Positions 1-8,392 are shown, counted from the first letter of the stretch. The stretch: 64,000 nucleotides of DNA from Aquimarina spongiae (GCF_900141785.1 NZ_FQYP01000001.1:744001-808000); one strand, 5' to 3'. Notes: generated by a model from the sequence alone, not told the origin. Made by a program: numbers and translations.

Positions 1-244
1 ACTTCTTTACTTCTCGAACATAGATATCGTTTTTCTCTTCAAAAGAAGTGGCTTGAAACACTTCGTCGATACTCATAATACCATAGCGTCTATCCACGGC
101 AGCATTCTCGAAGATTTTAATCACTTTACGTCTGAAACGATCTTCTTGCCCTGATAACCATTGAGAGACAAAGGGAACAATATCTTTGGTCTCTCTCATA
201 AACTGTGGCAATTGCTTGGTAACTGTTGTAATCCTTACACTCAA
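1..244 (-). CDS. Type III polyketide synthase, N-terminal part (gene runs off the window)
   Basis: About 80 codons are visible, reading from a TTG start at 244 and running out of the window at position 1. The peptide contains ITTVTKQLPQ, a KDIVPFV stretch, KIFENAAVD and TSFEEKNDIY. I recognise this as the thiolase-fold N-terminus of bacterial chalcone/stilbene-synthase-like enzymes. The catalytic Cys-His-Asn residues lie outside the window. No ATG precedes it in frame. The TTG is preceded by a good AAGGAAAG ribosome site and lies 12 nt after the methyltransferase stop, so it is the third gene of an operon. Such enzymes condense malonyl-CoA onto acyl starters to give alkylpyrones or alkylresorcinols. 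The product here is inferred, not seen. Confidence 0.75.
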   Translation of the reverse strand, partial: MSVRITTVTKQLPQFMRETKDIVPFVSQWLSGQEDRFRRKVIKIFENAAVDRRYGIMSIDEVFQATSFEEKNDIYVREVKK

Positions 245-256
245 CTTTCCTTACTT

Positions 257-979
257 TTAATTATTATTTTGGGTGTTTACTATCCATTTATATCGAAATG
301 CCCATTTCCAACCGATATCAGAATTAGATGTCGATAGTTGTTTTGCATATTCATTTAATTCTAATTTGGTAAATCCTCTTTTTATGGATACCAATCCATC
401 ATTTTTGGCAATATGACCTTTGATAAAGAAAAAACTAAATACCTTAAAAAGGTAATATGCCAATGCACTTCGATGCAGATCATTGATCACAACGCCAATA
501 GCAGCTAACGCGATACTATTCTCCATACATTTTACGATCTCATCACAAGAAAGATGATGTAATGTAAGGGTACAGATCACAATATCGCACGAAAAATCAG
601 TAGCATCCAAAGTGATGATGTCCTTTTTAGCAAATTGTATTTCAGGATACGCTGTACTTAACGCTTTGGCTTGGTCCAAGCCCATCTCATTAAGATCAAC
701 ACCAATAAACTTCCCTTTCCATCCTTTTTTTCTGAAATCATCTGCCAGTTGTCTCAGCATATCTCCATTACCACACCCCAAATCCAAAATGGTATACTCC
801 TGTTCTTTATCTCGGTCTTTTAACAGATTTCTAACTGCTTTTATGGTGATCTCATTGCCTCCCAACCAACGATTTACCCTAGCAATATCCGCTAAAGCTA
901 CTTGTAGATCTGTTTCCTTAACATCAGGCTGATCCATCAATTCTTCTTCATTGCTTCTATGTGTTAAGTCCACTAACAT
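257..979 (-). CDS. Class I SAM-dependent methyltransferase of the type III PKS operon
   Basis: A 240-residue protein with a Rossmann methyltransferase core. Motif I, ILDLGCGNGDM, lies near residues 64-74, the acidic motif II (GVDLNEMGL) near 93, and a CTLTLHHL segment near 135. It is cytosolic, although residues 170-190 are hydrophobic and could touch the membrane. The start overlaps the upstream FAD oxidoreductase by 7 nt and the stop lies 12 nt before the PKS start, so all three are co-transcribed. In flavobacterial type III PKS operons such an enzyme probably methylates the PKS product or its quinone derivative. That substrate is inference; the fold assignment is secure. Confidence 0.85.
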   Translation of the reverse strand: MLVDLTHRSNEEELMDQPDVKETDLQVALADIARVNRWLGGNEITIKAVRNLLKDRDKEQEYTILDLGCGNGDMLRQLADDFRKKGWKGKFIGVDLNEMGLDQAKALSTAYPEIQFAKKDIITLDATDFSCDIVICTLTLHHLSCDEIVKCMENSIALAAIGVVINDLHRSALAYYLFKVFSFFFIKGHIAKNDGLVSIKRGFTKLELNEYAKQLSTSNSDIGWKWAFRYKWIVNTQNNN

Positions 980-2118
980 ATTATCGGAGATCCATGAGTT
1001 TGTTTTATGATTCGAGGCACGATAGAAGGGATTACAGAAGCTATTCCATACGAAACCTGCTGTAAATTTGAATTGAGTAACACCCGCTGTAGCATTCTAC
1101 CCATATACAATCTACGGGAAAATAGAGATTGCCATTGTTGCTCGTATTGTTTTTCTAGTAATAATCGGGTATTATTAGAGCGTTTATGATCACTTTTGAT
1201 CAATAATTCTGCTAATATTCGTGCACTTTGTATGGCCATTGCCATCCCGTTACCACATAACGGATGAATAAGCCCTGCAGCATCTCCTGCCATAAAAATA
1301 TGCTGCTCTACAGGTTTTTTCTTGGCAAAATTAACCTGAGCTATCGTAATAGGCTTTTCAAACATAGGTGTTGCCTCTGCAAAAAAAGCTCGTAAATATG
1401 GATTCTTGTTTAGGACTTTTTCCTGAAAGGCTTCTACATCTCGATACTTTTTAAAACTCTGATAGGATGCCAAATAACATGCATTAACTGTTTCATTTTC
1501 TACCATAGATAGCCCGCAATAGCCTCCGTCAAAATTATGTAAAGCTACGGTTTGCGGATCAAACGAAGCTTTGTAATGCATTTTTACGGCTAGCCAAGAA
1601 GATTCATTGGTGCTCCATTTTCTATCCAATGTACCATCCAGTGATGAGCGTTTCCCGTAGGCTCCAATAACAAAATCGGATGTAAATACTGCTCCATTTT
1701 GGGTAAACACTTCAAACAGATGCTCTGTAAATTGTACATTGGTTACTATATCGGTAACCAAAGTAACTCCTAACTGTTCTGCTTTTTGCCATAAATAATG
1801 ATCCAAAGTATATCGGCTAATCCCAAAACCACCTAGCGGTAATTGACTACGGATAAGGTTCCCTTTTTGAGTAGAAATGACAAATTTCGAAATATCGACG
1901 GGATGCAAATGAGCTAATTCGAGGTCTAACTCTTTAAAATAAGGAACAACTTCGTTGGAGATGTATTCCCCGCATACTTTATGTCTGGGATAGGTATCTT
2001 TCTCTATTAAAAGCACTTGCACTTTTTGTTTTGCAAGATGAATAGCACTAACTAGTCCAGCTAACCCTCCCCCTATAATAAGTACGCGTGAATGCTTATT
2101 CATCACATCAAGATACAT
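973..2118 (-). CDS. FAD-dependent oxidoreductase, geranylgeranyl-reductase / aromatic hydroxylase type
   Basis: A 381-residue flavoprotein. An N-terminal dinucleotide-binding motif (VLIIGGGLAGLVSAIHLA) is followed by RHKVCGEYIS, typical of the FixC/geranylgeranyl reductase branch. The second FAD motif (MAGDAAGLIHPLCGNGMA) lies near residues 280-300. It is the first gene of the operon with the methyltransferase and type III PKS, and its likely role is oxidation or hydroxylation of the polyketide ring. A second ATG at 2103 is also possible because the FAD motif begins only after it. The start is about 20 nt from the terminator of the preceding OmpA-family gene, so its promoter must lie inside or before that terminator, or transcription reads through. 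Confidence 0.85.
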   Translation of the reverse strand: MYLDVMNKHSRVLIIGGGLAGLVSAIHLAKQKVQVLLIEKDTYPRHKVCGEYISNEVVPYFKELDLELAHLHPVDISKFVISTQKGNLIRSQLPLGGFGISRYTLDHYLWQKAEQLGVTLVTDIVTNVQFTEHLFEVFTQNGAVFTSDFVIGAYGKRSSLDGTLDRKWSTNESSWLAVKMHYKASFDPQTVALHNFDGGYCGLSMVENETVNACYLASYQSFKKYRDVEAFQEKVLNKNPYLRAFFAEATPMFEKPITIAQVNFAKKKPVEQHIFMAGDAAGLIHPLCGNGMAMAIQSARILAELLIKSDHKRSNNTRLLLEKQYEQQWQSLFSRRLYMGRMLQRVLLNSNLQQVSYGIASVIPSIVPRIIKQTHGSPIIC

Positions 2119-2138
2119 AAAATTTAAGCATAAAAAAA

Positions 2139-2158
2139 CCCCGACTTGATAGTCGGGG
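2139..2158 (-). terminator. Intrinsic terminator after the OmpA-family gene
   Basis: The perfect 8-bp stem CCCCGACT/AGTCGGGG has a 4-nt loop and is followed on the minus strand by seven T residues. It lies 27 nt past the stop of the OmpA-family gene. Confidence 0.9.
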
Positions 2159-2184
2159 TGATTGTGATTTTATTACAATAATGC

Positions 2185-2880
2185 TTATTGTTTTACTTGT
2201 TGCTGAGCATCTCTCTTCATCTTCTCGTTGGCGACAATACCCAACTCTACTCTTCTGTTCTTTGCTCTACCTTCTGCAGTTGCATTGTCATACTTTGGCA
2301 AGGTTTCTCCGTGTGCATAGGTAGTCAAACGACTTGCACTAATTCCTTGAGCAACCAAGTAGTTGGTTACCGCATCAGCTCTGTTTTTAGACAGTGTCAT
2401 GTTATAGCTATCATTACCTGTACTATCGGTATGACCTTCAACAATAATATTCGTATCCGGATATTCTTTAAAGATTCCAGCTAACTTATTAAGGTTTGTT
2501 TTGGACTTGGCATTTAGGTCGTACTTGTTTGTAGCAAAATACACCCCACTATTTTCATCAAATACAACATCGATCCCTTCACCAACTCGGGTTACTTCTG
2601 CCCCTGGAATTTCAGATTCAATTTTCTGTGCTTGTTTATCCATTTGCTTACCGATCACACCTCCGGCTACACCTCCTACTACACCACCGATTACTGCTCC
2701 TAGTGCAGAGTTTTTCTTCTTCACATTGTTACCAATGATTCCACCAATAACGGCTCCCGCAGCAGTACCAATAACTGCTCCTTTTTGTGTGTTATTTGCA
2801 TTTTGCACAGCTTCACAACTTACAAGCATGGTTGCTGCAGTTAGAATAACACCTATTTTTTTAAGATTTGTCTTCATCAT
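2185..2880 (-). CDS. OmpA-family lipoprotein with glycine-zipper domain (YiaD-like)
   Basis: A 231-residue outer-membrane lipoprotein. A hydrophobic leader ends at a lipobox cysteine (LVSCEA, residue 22). Residues about 33-75 form a glycine-zipper region rich in GAVIGG repeats. The C-terminal OmpA-like peptidoglycan-binding domain shows EGHTDSTGND, the NRADAV helix and the GRAKNRRVEL end, including the Asp and Arg expected to bind diaminopimelate. Its job is probably anchoring the outer membrane to the cell wall. It lies 13 nt downstream of the lipocalin-like lipoprotein, so the two probably form an operon that ends at the hairpin at 2139-2158. Confidence 0.92.
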   Translation of the reverse strand: MMKTNLKKIGVILTAATMLVSCEAVQNANNTQKGAVIGTAAGAVIGGIIGNNVKKKNSALGAVIGGVVGGVAGGVIGKQMDKQAQKIESEIPGAEVTRVGEGIDVVFDENSGVYFATNKYDLNAKSKTNLNKLAGIFKEYPDTNIIVEGHTDSTGNDSYNMTLSKNRADAVTNYLVAQGISASRLTTYAHGETLPKYDNATAEGRAKNRRVELGIVANEKMKRDAQQQVKQ

Positions 2881-2893
2881 TTAATGATTTGAG

Positions 2894-3373
2894 TTATTGA
2901 AGTTTATTAAAGTTCATCGTAATTACAAAAGGCTTTCCTTCTAGACTTACTGTCATTGCCCAAGACATAGTTGCATCATCCAAATGCTGTAAAGCCATTC
3001 TATATCCTGCATTGTTATTGGTACTTTTCTTTTTCTCATTAATAGGTTTGAATAAGAAATAATATGTACCATCCGCCTCAGGCTTCGGAATAGTAAACCT
3101 AAAGTTTCTTGCTCCTGTAGAAGTACAACTACTTTGATTCACTTCGTACTTACCTGTGTTATTATTTGGAATAAATTTCCAGGTACTTCCGGTAAAACAT
3201 TCTGCAGAGGCATCGTTATAAAGGGTAACATCAAAGATTCCATCTCTATCGTAAGAGATTTTATCCAATGACCATTCTCCTTTAAGAGTTTTTTTAGCAG
3301 AGATAACGGTTTTTTGCGTTGGGCTACAAGACGCAAAAATTACTACTGCCACTAATAAGATAAGTTTTTTCAT
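2894..3373 (-). CDS. Lipocalin-like lipoprotein
   Basis: I place the start at 3373, giving 159 residues beginning MKKLILL. This leaves a clean lipoprotein signal ending at FASC; the longer frame up to 3424 adds 17 residues before it. The mature part has the GEWSLDKISYD opening and alternating beta strands of the bacterial lipocalin-like family found in flavobacteria, including a conserved ECFTGSTW segment and a late SWAMTVS strand. A small hydrophobic ligand is typical of the fold; none can be named. It sits directly upstream of the OmpA-family gene (13 nt), suggesting joint expression. Confidence 0.8.
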   Translation of the reverse strand: MKKLILLVAVVIFASCSPTQKTVISAKKTLKGEWSLDKISYDRDGIFDVTLYNDASAECFTGSTWKFIPNNNTGKYEVNQSSCTSTGARNFRFTIPKPEADGTYYFLFKPINEKKKSTNNNAGYRMALQHLDDATMSWAMTVSLEGKPFVITMNFNKLQ

Positions 3374-3501
3374 TATGTTAGATTTTATTAATATAAAAGT
3401 AGCTATAAACGATAACGTTTCCAATATTATTATATTTCAAAATGACATAGGCTCTTCTTCTATCATTTAATAGTACAATTTAGACAAAGGACACAAAAAA
3501 A

Positions 3502-3526
3502 GGATAAACGTAGCACTACTTTATCC
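3502..3526 (-). terminator. Intrinsic terminator after the UMF1-type transporter
   Basis: The stem GGATAAA/TTTATCC has an 11-nt loop and is followed on the minus strand by seven T residues. It lies 26 nt past the transporter stop. Confidence 0.7.
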
Positions 3527-3551
3527 CTTTATAAAATATTTAACTTTTCCT

Positions 3552-4874
3552 TTATACCTCTTGTTTCGGAACTCTAAATAATAAGATAAGTCCAACGGCA
3601 AAAAACAGAATCAAAAACAAGATAGAATATCTGATACTCCCTGTTAATTGCGCTATCAATCCATACGAAAACATACCGATTACAATCCCAATCTTTTCTG
3701 AAACGTCATAAAAACTAAAATAAGAAGTGGTATCTACAGCATCTTTTGGCAAGAACTTAGAATAGGTAGATCTAGAAAGTGCTTGTATCCCTCCCATCAC
3801 CATACCAACAATTGCTGCTGCTATGTAAAATTGCATAGGAGTAGTAATTGTATACGCATAAATACAAATTGCGATCCAGATAAAATTAATCACTATAATG
3901 GTCTTGATATTTCCAAACTTTGCTGAAGCTTTGGAAGTTAAGAACGCTCCCAATACCGCTACCAATTGAATGAGTAGAATACTTATGATAAGTCCGGTTG
4001 TTGCATTTTGCTCTCCCCAGTCCAATTCTTCAATACCAAAATAGGTAGCAATCAGCATGATTGTTTGTACAGCCATACTGTACACAAAAAAGGCAGTGAG
4101 ATATCTTCTAAGTCTCAAATCACTCTTAAGAGCATTCCAGATCATTTTTAATTCTTTAAATCCATTAAAAACAACCGATTTTGTAAGTTCAGCTTTCTTG
4201 TTTCCTTTTGGCAAATAATAGTAAGTGTACTGACTAAAAACAATCCACCACACTCCTACCATAACAAAGGATAGTCTTGTTGGGAAACCTTCATCTTCAA
4301 AACCGAACCACTCATATTTCAAAATCATGATCAAATTAATGATCAACAACAGTACACTTCCTATGTATCCCAAAGAATATCCTTTTGCGCTTATAGCATC
4401 CTGTTGTTCGGGGTAAGCGATATCCGGTAAATACGAATTGTAAAATACCAAACTTGCCCAAAAACCAATCAATGCCAGATAATAGCACAACAATCCAAAC
4501 CATAGATCTTCTAGAGAAAACCAATACAAGCCTATACATGATACTGCTCCCAGGTAACAAAAGAACTTTAAGAAATTCTTTTTGTTCCCTACATAATCTG
4601 CTATACCAGATAAAAGTGGACTGATCAATGACACCGTAAGAAAGGCTAATGCCGTTACATAGCTTATCAAGGAATCATTATTAAAATCTATACCTAGAAA
4701 GCGAACAGTATCACTAATGATGTTGTCTTCATCATCTCGTACTATGGTTAGTGCTCCCCAAAAGATGGGAAAGATGGCTGAAGATATGGTAAGATTGTAA
4801 ACCGAATTTGCCCAGTCATAAAAAGCCCAGGCGTTAAGTAATTTCTTGTGTCCTTTGGGTAGTGATTTGCTCAT
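3552..4874 (-). CDS. UMF1-family MFS transporter (Atg22-like permease)
   Basis: A 440-residue polytopic inner-membrane protein with about 11-12 hydrophobic segments. The N-terminal AWAFYDWANSVYNL motif is diagnostic of the UMF1/Atg22-like branch of the major facilitator superfamily. A second conserved stretch, GGIQALSRSTYSK, lies near residue 360. The substrate is unknown; eukaryotic Atg22 relatives export amino acids from vacuoles. It is flanked by terminators on both sides (4889-4912 and 3502-3526), so it is probably a single-gene transcript. Confidence 0.9.
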   Translation of the reverse strand: MSKSLPKGHKKLLNAWAFYDWANSVYNLTISSAIFPIFWGALTIVRDDEDNIISDTVRFLGIDFNNDSLISYVTALAFLTVSLISPLLSGIADYVGNKKNFLKFFCYLGAVSCIGLYWFSLEDLWFGLLCYYLALIGFWASLVFYNSYLPDIAYPEQQDAISAKGYSLGYIGSVLLLIINLIMILKYEWFGFEDEGFPTRLSFVMVGVWWIVFSQYTYYYLPKGNKKAELTKSVVFNGFKELKMIWNALKSDLRLRRYLTAFFVYSMAVQTIMLIATYFGIEELDWGEQNATTGLIISILLIQLVAVLGAFLTSKASAKFGNIKTIIVINFIWIAICIYAYTITTPMQFYIAAAIVGMVMGGIQALSRSTYSKFLPKDAVDTTSYFSFYDVSEKIGIVIGMFSYGLIAQLTGSIRYSILFLILFFAVGLILLFRVPKQEV

Positions 4875-4888
4875 ATACTATAAAAAAA

Positions 4889-4912
4889 CTGTTCTGAAAA
4901 GGTTCAGAACAG
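4889..4912 (-). terminator. Intrinsic terminator after the M48 peptidase
   Basis: The perfect 10-bp stem CTGTTCTGAA/TTCAGAACAG has a 4-nt loop and is followed on the minus strand by seven T residues. Confidence 0.92.
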
Positions 4913-4956
4913 CTCCTAAAATAAGTATAATCTTTGTAAGTTGGTGTACTTAACAA

Positions 4957-5778
4957 TTATTTAAACGTGGTTACCCCAAATTTTTTGGCTTCAGCTCTAG
5001 CGGCTGGAGCCCATGCGGTAAGGTTCGCAATACGTGTATCACTAGAAGGGTGCGTACTCATAAATTCTGGTGGTGCTTGTCCTCCACTATTGGCTTTCAT
5101 ACGCCTCCAAAGATTTGCTGCTTCGTCTGGATTATATCCGGCAATGGCCATCAATTGTATTCCTATGCGATCTGCTTCTGTCTCATGACTTCTGCTAAAA
5201 GGAAGCATCACACCAAACTGACTACCTAACCCAAAAGCTGTACCTACGATTTGCTGTGTTTGGCTGTCCTTTCCACTTACCGCTACCGCTGTGGCAGCGC
5301 CTGCTACTTGCTGTAACTGCCCTGCACTCATACGTTGTTGACCGTGATTAGCCAATGCATGAGCTACTTCGTGTCCCATTATCGCTGCGATACCAGTTTC
5401 ACCCTTAGCAATAGGAAGAATTCCTGTATAGAACACTATTTTTCCTCCGGGCATACACCATGCATTAACGGTTTTATCATCTACCAGGTTATATTCCCAT
5501 TGATAATCTTTTAAATACCCTGCATAACCGTTGGCATTTAACCATCGTTCTGAAGCTTTTGCTATTCTTTGTCCTACTCGCTTAATCATTTCTGCATCAG
5601 AAGTACCTTTTACCACCTTATTTTCACCCAAAAACTGATTGTATTGTTGAAAAGCCATGGGCAATATTTGCGAATTTGGCACCAAGGCAAGTGTCTTCTT
5701 ACCGGTAAAAGGGTTTGTCGCACAAGACAAAAACAACAGTATTGTGCCTAAAAAAACTATAGATTTTCTAGTATTCAT
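4957..5778 (-). CDS. M48-family metallopeptidase, lipoprotein (BepA/LoiP-like)
   Basis: A 273-residue lipoprotein with the leader ending LFLSCATN (Cys19). The zinc motif HEVAH is at residues 136-140 inside AAIMGHEVAHALANHG. The third ligand is expected in the RSHETEAD segment (Glu199). This matches periplasmic M48 quality-control proteases, which act on misfolded outer-membrane proteins. A GKDSQTQQ-containing loop and a glycine-rich helix lie between the two zinc segments, as usual. It is transcribed alone, ending at the 4889-4912 hairpin. The substrate is inferred from the family. Confidence 0.92.
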   Translation of the reverse strand: MNTRKSIVFLGTILLFLSCATNPFTGKKTLALVPNSQILPMAFQQYNQFLGENKVVKGTSDAEMIKRVGQRIAKASERWLNANGYAGYLKDYQWEYNLVDDKTVNAWCMPGGKIVFYTGILPIAKGETGIAAIMGHEVAHALANHGQQRMSAGQLQQVAGAATAVAVSGKDSQTQQIVGTAFGLGSQFGVMLPFSRSHETEADRIGIQLMAIAGYNPDEAANLWRRMKANSGGQAPPEFMSTHPSSDTRIANLTAWAPAARAEAKKFGVTTFK

Positions 5779-6202
5779 GATTTGTACAATTTTGAAAGAT
5801 AAAATTACGAAAATCTCTACTCTCCACTTTACATATCCTTATATTTTTATTGCATTCCTTCGATAAAAGTATTAATCTATCGTTGAGATACACTTTTTGA
5901 CGAGCATACAATCTATTTTTTGCATTTTCACTCAAAACAAAATATCACTTTTATACAACTCCATTAAGGTTTTACCACAATCAAAATCCGCTAAAATACG
6001 GTTTAACAAAAGTGTATTAACTTATTTATTTACAGGTATTTAATTGCATTTTTTTAAGTGTTTTACTCCTTTAACTTTCCGTGATTTACACATTTCAAAA
6101 ACCGCTTTTTGACTCCCAAAATATCCATACATCTTATAGAAATTTGAACTATCCAAATGGTGCACAATTTGGGGTACAACAGAATTTCAGTATTAACATT
6201 TA
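5779..6202. other. AT-rich divergent intergenic region, no gene seen
   Basis: This 424-bp region separates the minus-strand M48 gene from the first gene of the plus-strand 6.2-13.2 kb cluster. It is strongly AT-rich, with several T-tracts and A-tracts, and must hold two outward promoters. I could not find an exact TAnnTTTG box close to the cluster start. No credible ORF is present. Confidence 0.6.
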
Positions 6203-7087
6203 ATGAATTGTATTATGAGTTTATATCAAGAAGTATATCATGGAGAGTCTTTTAGTGAAGAAGACTTTTATGATGCAGTCCGCTACATTTTTCAACCAGA
6301 AATAGGAGAATCTACTACAGAAGAGATCGATGATTTTTTGATTGAAACGGTAAGTGAAATGACTCCTGAACAAGCAGAAAGTTTTTGGAAGAAAATCGGA
6401 AACTTTGCCAAAAAAGTAGGATCAGGTGCATTAAAAGTTGTCTCCAAAGTTGCTCAGCCCGTAGGTACTGCGGTAGGTGCAGCTTATGGTGTGCCACAAT
6501 TGGGGGGAATGATTGGTGGACTAGCCGGAAATCTAGCAGGTGCAGGATCTAAGGCACTAGACCGAATTCCTGATTTTAAAACCCGCCGTAGACGAAGAAG
6601 AACATCTCCTCGAAGAAACAGAAGTTCCTACCGAAGAAGATCAAGAAGAAATCCAGAATTGAGAAATGCATGGAGACAAACTAGAAGAACCCTGGGAAGA
6701 GCTGGAAAACATGCACTTAGAGCTGCAAACCGATACGCCGCTCAAAACCCTGTTAGACCAAGGTATAGAGAGGATATAGAATCGTTTGAAGACAATACTC
6801 CAGCAGCACTATCTAATGTAGTCAATAGCCCTGGTTTTCAAGCCTTGTTGTTCGGAAGAACCAATGGTAACATTCCAACAGAAAATATCACAGAAAGCGA
6901 TTACGATTTTCTAGAAGCTGTTGAGGCGATCAACTATCTAACAGAAGGTATCATTGCAGAATACTATGAAAATGATTTGTTAGAGGATGACGAATATCTT
7001 GTTGATGATTATGGAGAACTGGTAATCAATCACCCAGAAGAGCGAGAAGAAAGAATCGAAGCACTAATCGAGGAATATAGTGCCTAA
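6203..7087 (+). CDS. Unrecognised protein with glycine-zipper segment, arginine-rich core and acidic tail (cluster gene 1)
   Basis: I do not recognise this 294-residue protein. Residues 1-70 are acidic and helical. Residues about 72-115 form a Gly/Ala-rich amphipathic stretch (QLGGMIGGLAGNLAGAGSK) like a glycine zipper. Residues about 124-175 are extremely arginine-rich, starting with KTRRRRRRTSPRRN. The final 100 residues are acidic (LLEDDEYLVDDYGEL). There is no signal peptide. An ATG at 6215 (MSLYQE) is an equally good start. It opens a seven-gene plus-strand cluster with proteolytic and cell-wall enzymes. The charge pattern suggests a structural, nucleic-acid-binding or coacervating protein; that is inference. 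Confidence 0.75.
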   Translation: MNCIMSLYQEVYHGESFSEEDFYDAVRYIFQPEIGESTTEEIDDFLIETVSEMTPEQAESFWKKIGNFAKKVGSGALKVVSKVAQPVGTAVGAAYGVPQLGGMIGGLAGNLAGAGSKALDRIPDFKTRRRRRRTSPRRNRSSYRRRSRRNPELRNAWRQTRRTLGRAGKHALRAANRYAAQNPVRPRYREDIESFEDNTPAALSNVVNSPGFQALLFGRTNGNIPTENITESDYDFLEAVEAINYLTEGIIAEYYENDLLEDDEYLVDDYGELVINHPEEREERIEALIEEYSA

Positions 7088-7112
7088 TCGTTAACCATAA
7101 ATCCCTGGGAAA

Positions 7113-7544
7113 ATGAATCCAATGATTGCTTTTCTAAAAAAACAAAAGCCTGAATGGGAAGAGTATTTGAATATGATAGAAATGATGAATGCAGAGCATT
7201 CTGATATCGATGAAGATGATGAAGATACACTTTCTGAAACCGCAGCCTCCAACAATACACATAAGGCGTACAAAAACAAGATCATCAAACTTAAAAAAAC
7301 GCAAAACAAGCTGCTCCATATGATCGAAGATCTAAAAGCAGAATTAGAAGACGAGCAAGAGCTCACTGAAGATCTTGCAGAAGCTTTGGGCGCATGCCCA
7401 GAATGTTTTGGCGAAGATGATATGTGCTCCTACTGCAAAGGAGAAGGGTTACCAGGATTTTTTGTACCAGATTTTACGCAATACAACCGATTTGTAGCAC
7501 CAGCTAACAAAAAATTCAGTAAGCATTACCGAATTAGAAATTAA
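7113..7544 (+). CDS. Small acidic coiled-coil protein with a C-terminal four-cysteine zinc-ribbon-like motif (cluster gene 2)
   Basis: A 143-residue protein I cannot name. Residues 28-45 are an Asp/Glu block. Residues about 50-92 are heptad-like and charged and probably form a coiled coil. Then comes CPECFGEDDMCSYCKGEG, with Cys95, Cys98, Cys105 and Cys108 spaced CxxC-x6-CxxC, resembling a single DnaJ-type zinc finger. A conserved-looking LPGFFVPDF follows. It starts 25 nt after cluster gene 1 and ends 20 nt before gene 3, so it is probably co-transcribed. An assembly or chaperone-adaptor role for the other charged proteins is possible but unproven. No signal peptide. Confidence 0.7.
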   Translation: MNPMIAFLKKQKPEWEEYLNMIEMMNAEHSDIDEDDEDTLSETAASNNTHKAYKNKIIKLKKTQNKLLHMIEDLKAELEDEQELTEDLAEALGACPECFGEDDMCSYCKGEGLPGFFVPDFTQYNRFVAPANKKFSKHYRIRN

Positions 7545-7564
7545 TAACTCAAATTTTTAAAATT

Positions 7565-8380
7565 ATGTACACAATAGAAGATTATTATGACCTAGAAGAT
7601 AATATCTTAATAGAAGATCTCCTTGATGACGATTTACTCGAGGATGATTATTACGATGAAGATCTTCTTGAAGATGACCTGTTAGATGACGATCTGTTAG
7701 AGGACGATTACGACCTCTTGGGAGAGGATTTTGACGAAGACTTTGACGAGCGACGTAGACGAGGACGTAGAGGAAGACGAGGTCGACGAGGGTTTAGAGG
7801 AAGAAGAAGAAGAATTCGACCTAGACACCCTAGAAGAACAAAACGTAGATCTAACTACGGAAAAAGCGTGAGATCACCACGATCTAATAGTAGTGTGGTC
7901 TCTAAGAGCGAATTCAAAAAATCGTTGGATGCCATTTCTAAAGACGTGAATTCTTTAAAGAAAAGTTCTTTAATCAATGGTAAAGCAATCAAATCACTTG
8001 ATGGTAAATATACCGATGTAGTAAGCAACTTATCCAGAAAAGATAAAAACCAAACCAAAGTTTTAAAGAATATGCAAACCATGAGTATGCTAGGTTCTTT
8101 ACTAAACAAACCAAAGTTTGATGAATCGAATCTGGAAATCAGATCCAATGATACCGGACCTGATACTATCGTAGAAAAATCAGATAACAAAACCGTAAAG
8201 TTTGATCAAACAATGAGTTTGTTATTACCAATGATGACTACAATGGGAGATGCAAGCACTGGTAAATCATCAAGTAGCGATATGATGTTACCCTTAGTAC
8301 TATTAATGAGCCAAAAAGACGGAGACAGCAGTGATGACAGTCTTTTGCCTTTGGTAATGCTCATGACAATGAACAAATAA
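7565..8380 (+). CDS. Charge-segregated protein: acidic Leu-Asp repeats, Arg-Gly block, hydrophobic LLP-type repeats (cluster gene 3)
   Basis: A 271-residue protein I do not recognise. Residues 1-60 consist of near-perfect repeats of units such as DLLDDDLLEDD. Residues about 61-97 switch abruptly to an Arg/Gly-rich block (RRGRRGRRGRRGFRGRRRR). Residues 105-170 look like a Lys/Ser-rich helix. The C-terminus has three spaced hydrophobic units (SLLLPMM, MMLPLVLLM, SLLPLVMLM) separated by Asp/Ser linkers. There is no signal peptide. The nucleotide sequence is itself repetitive (GATGAC/GAAGAT), so replication slippage could change repeat number. It is followed by a strong hairpin at 8393-8431. A self-assembling scaffold is a guess from composition. 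Confidence 0.75.
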   Translation: MYTIEDYYDLEDNILIEDLLDDDLLEDDYYDEDLLEDDLLDDDLLEDDYDLLGEDFDEDFDERRRRGRRGRRGRRGFRGRRRRIRPRHPRRTKRRSNYGKSVRSPRSNSSVVSKSEFKKSLDAISKDVNSLKKSSLINGKAIKSLDGKYTDVVSNLSRKDKNQTKVLKNMQTMSMLGSLLNKPKFDESNLEIRSNDTGPDTIVEKSDNKTVKFDQTMSLLLPMMTTMGDASTGKSSSSDMMLPLVLLMSQKDGDSSDDSLLPLVMLMTMNK

Positions 8381-8392
8381 TTTCTAACGTAT

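Noticed and set aside
6203-8380. Repeated GAAGAT/GATGAC and AGAAGA nucleotide runs looking like a tandem or CRISPR-like repeat
   Set aside because: They are coding repeats giving Asp/Glu/Leu and Arg blocks, with no regular repeat-spacer period and no cas genes.
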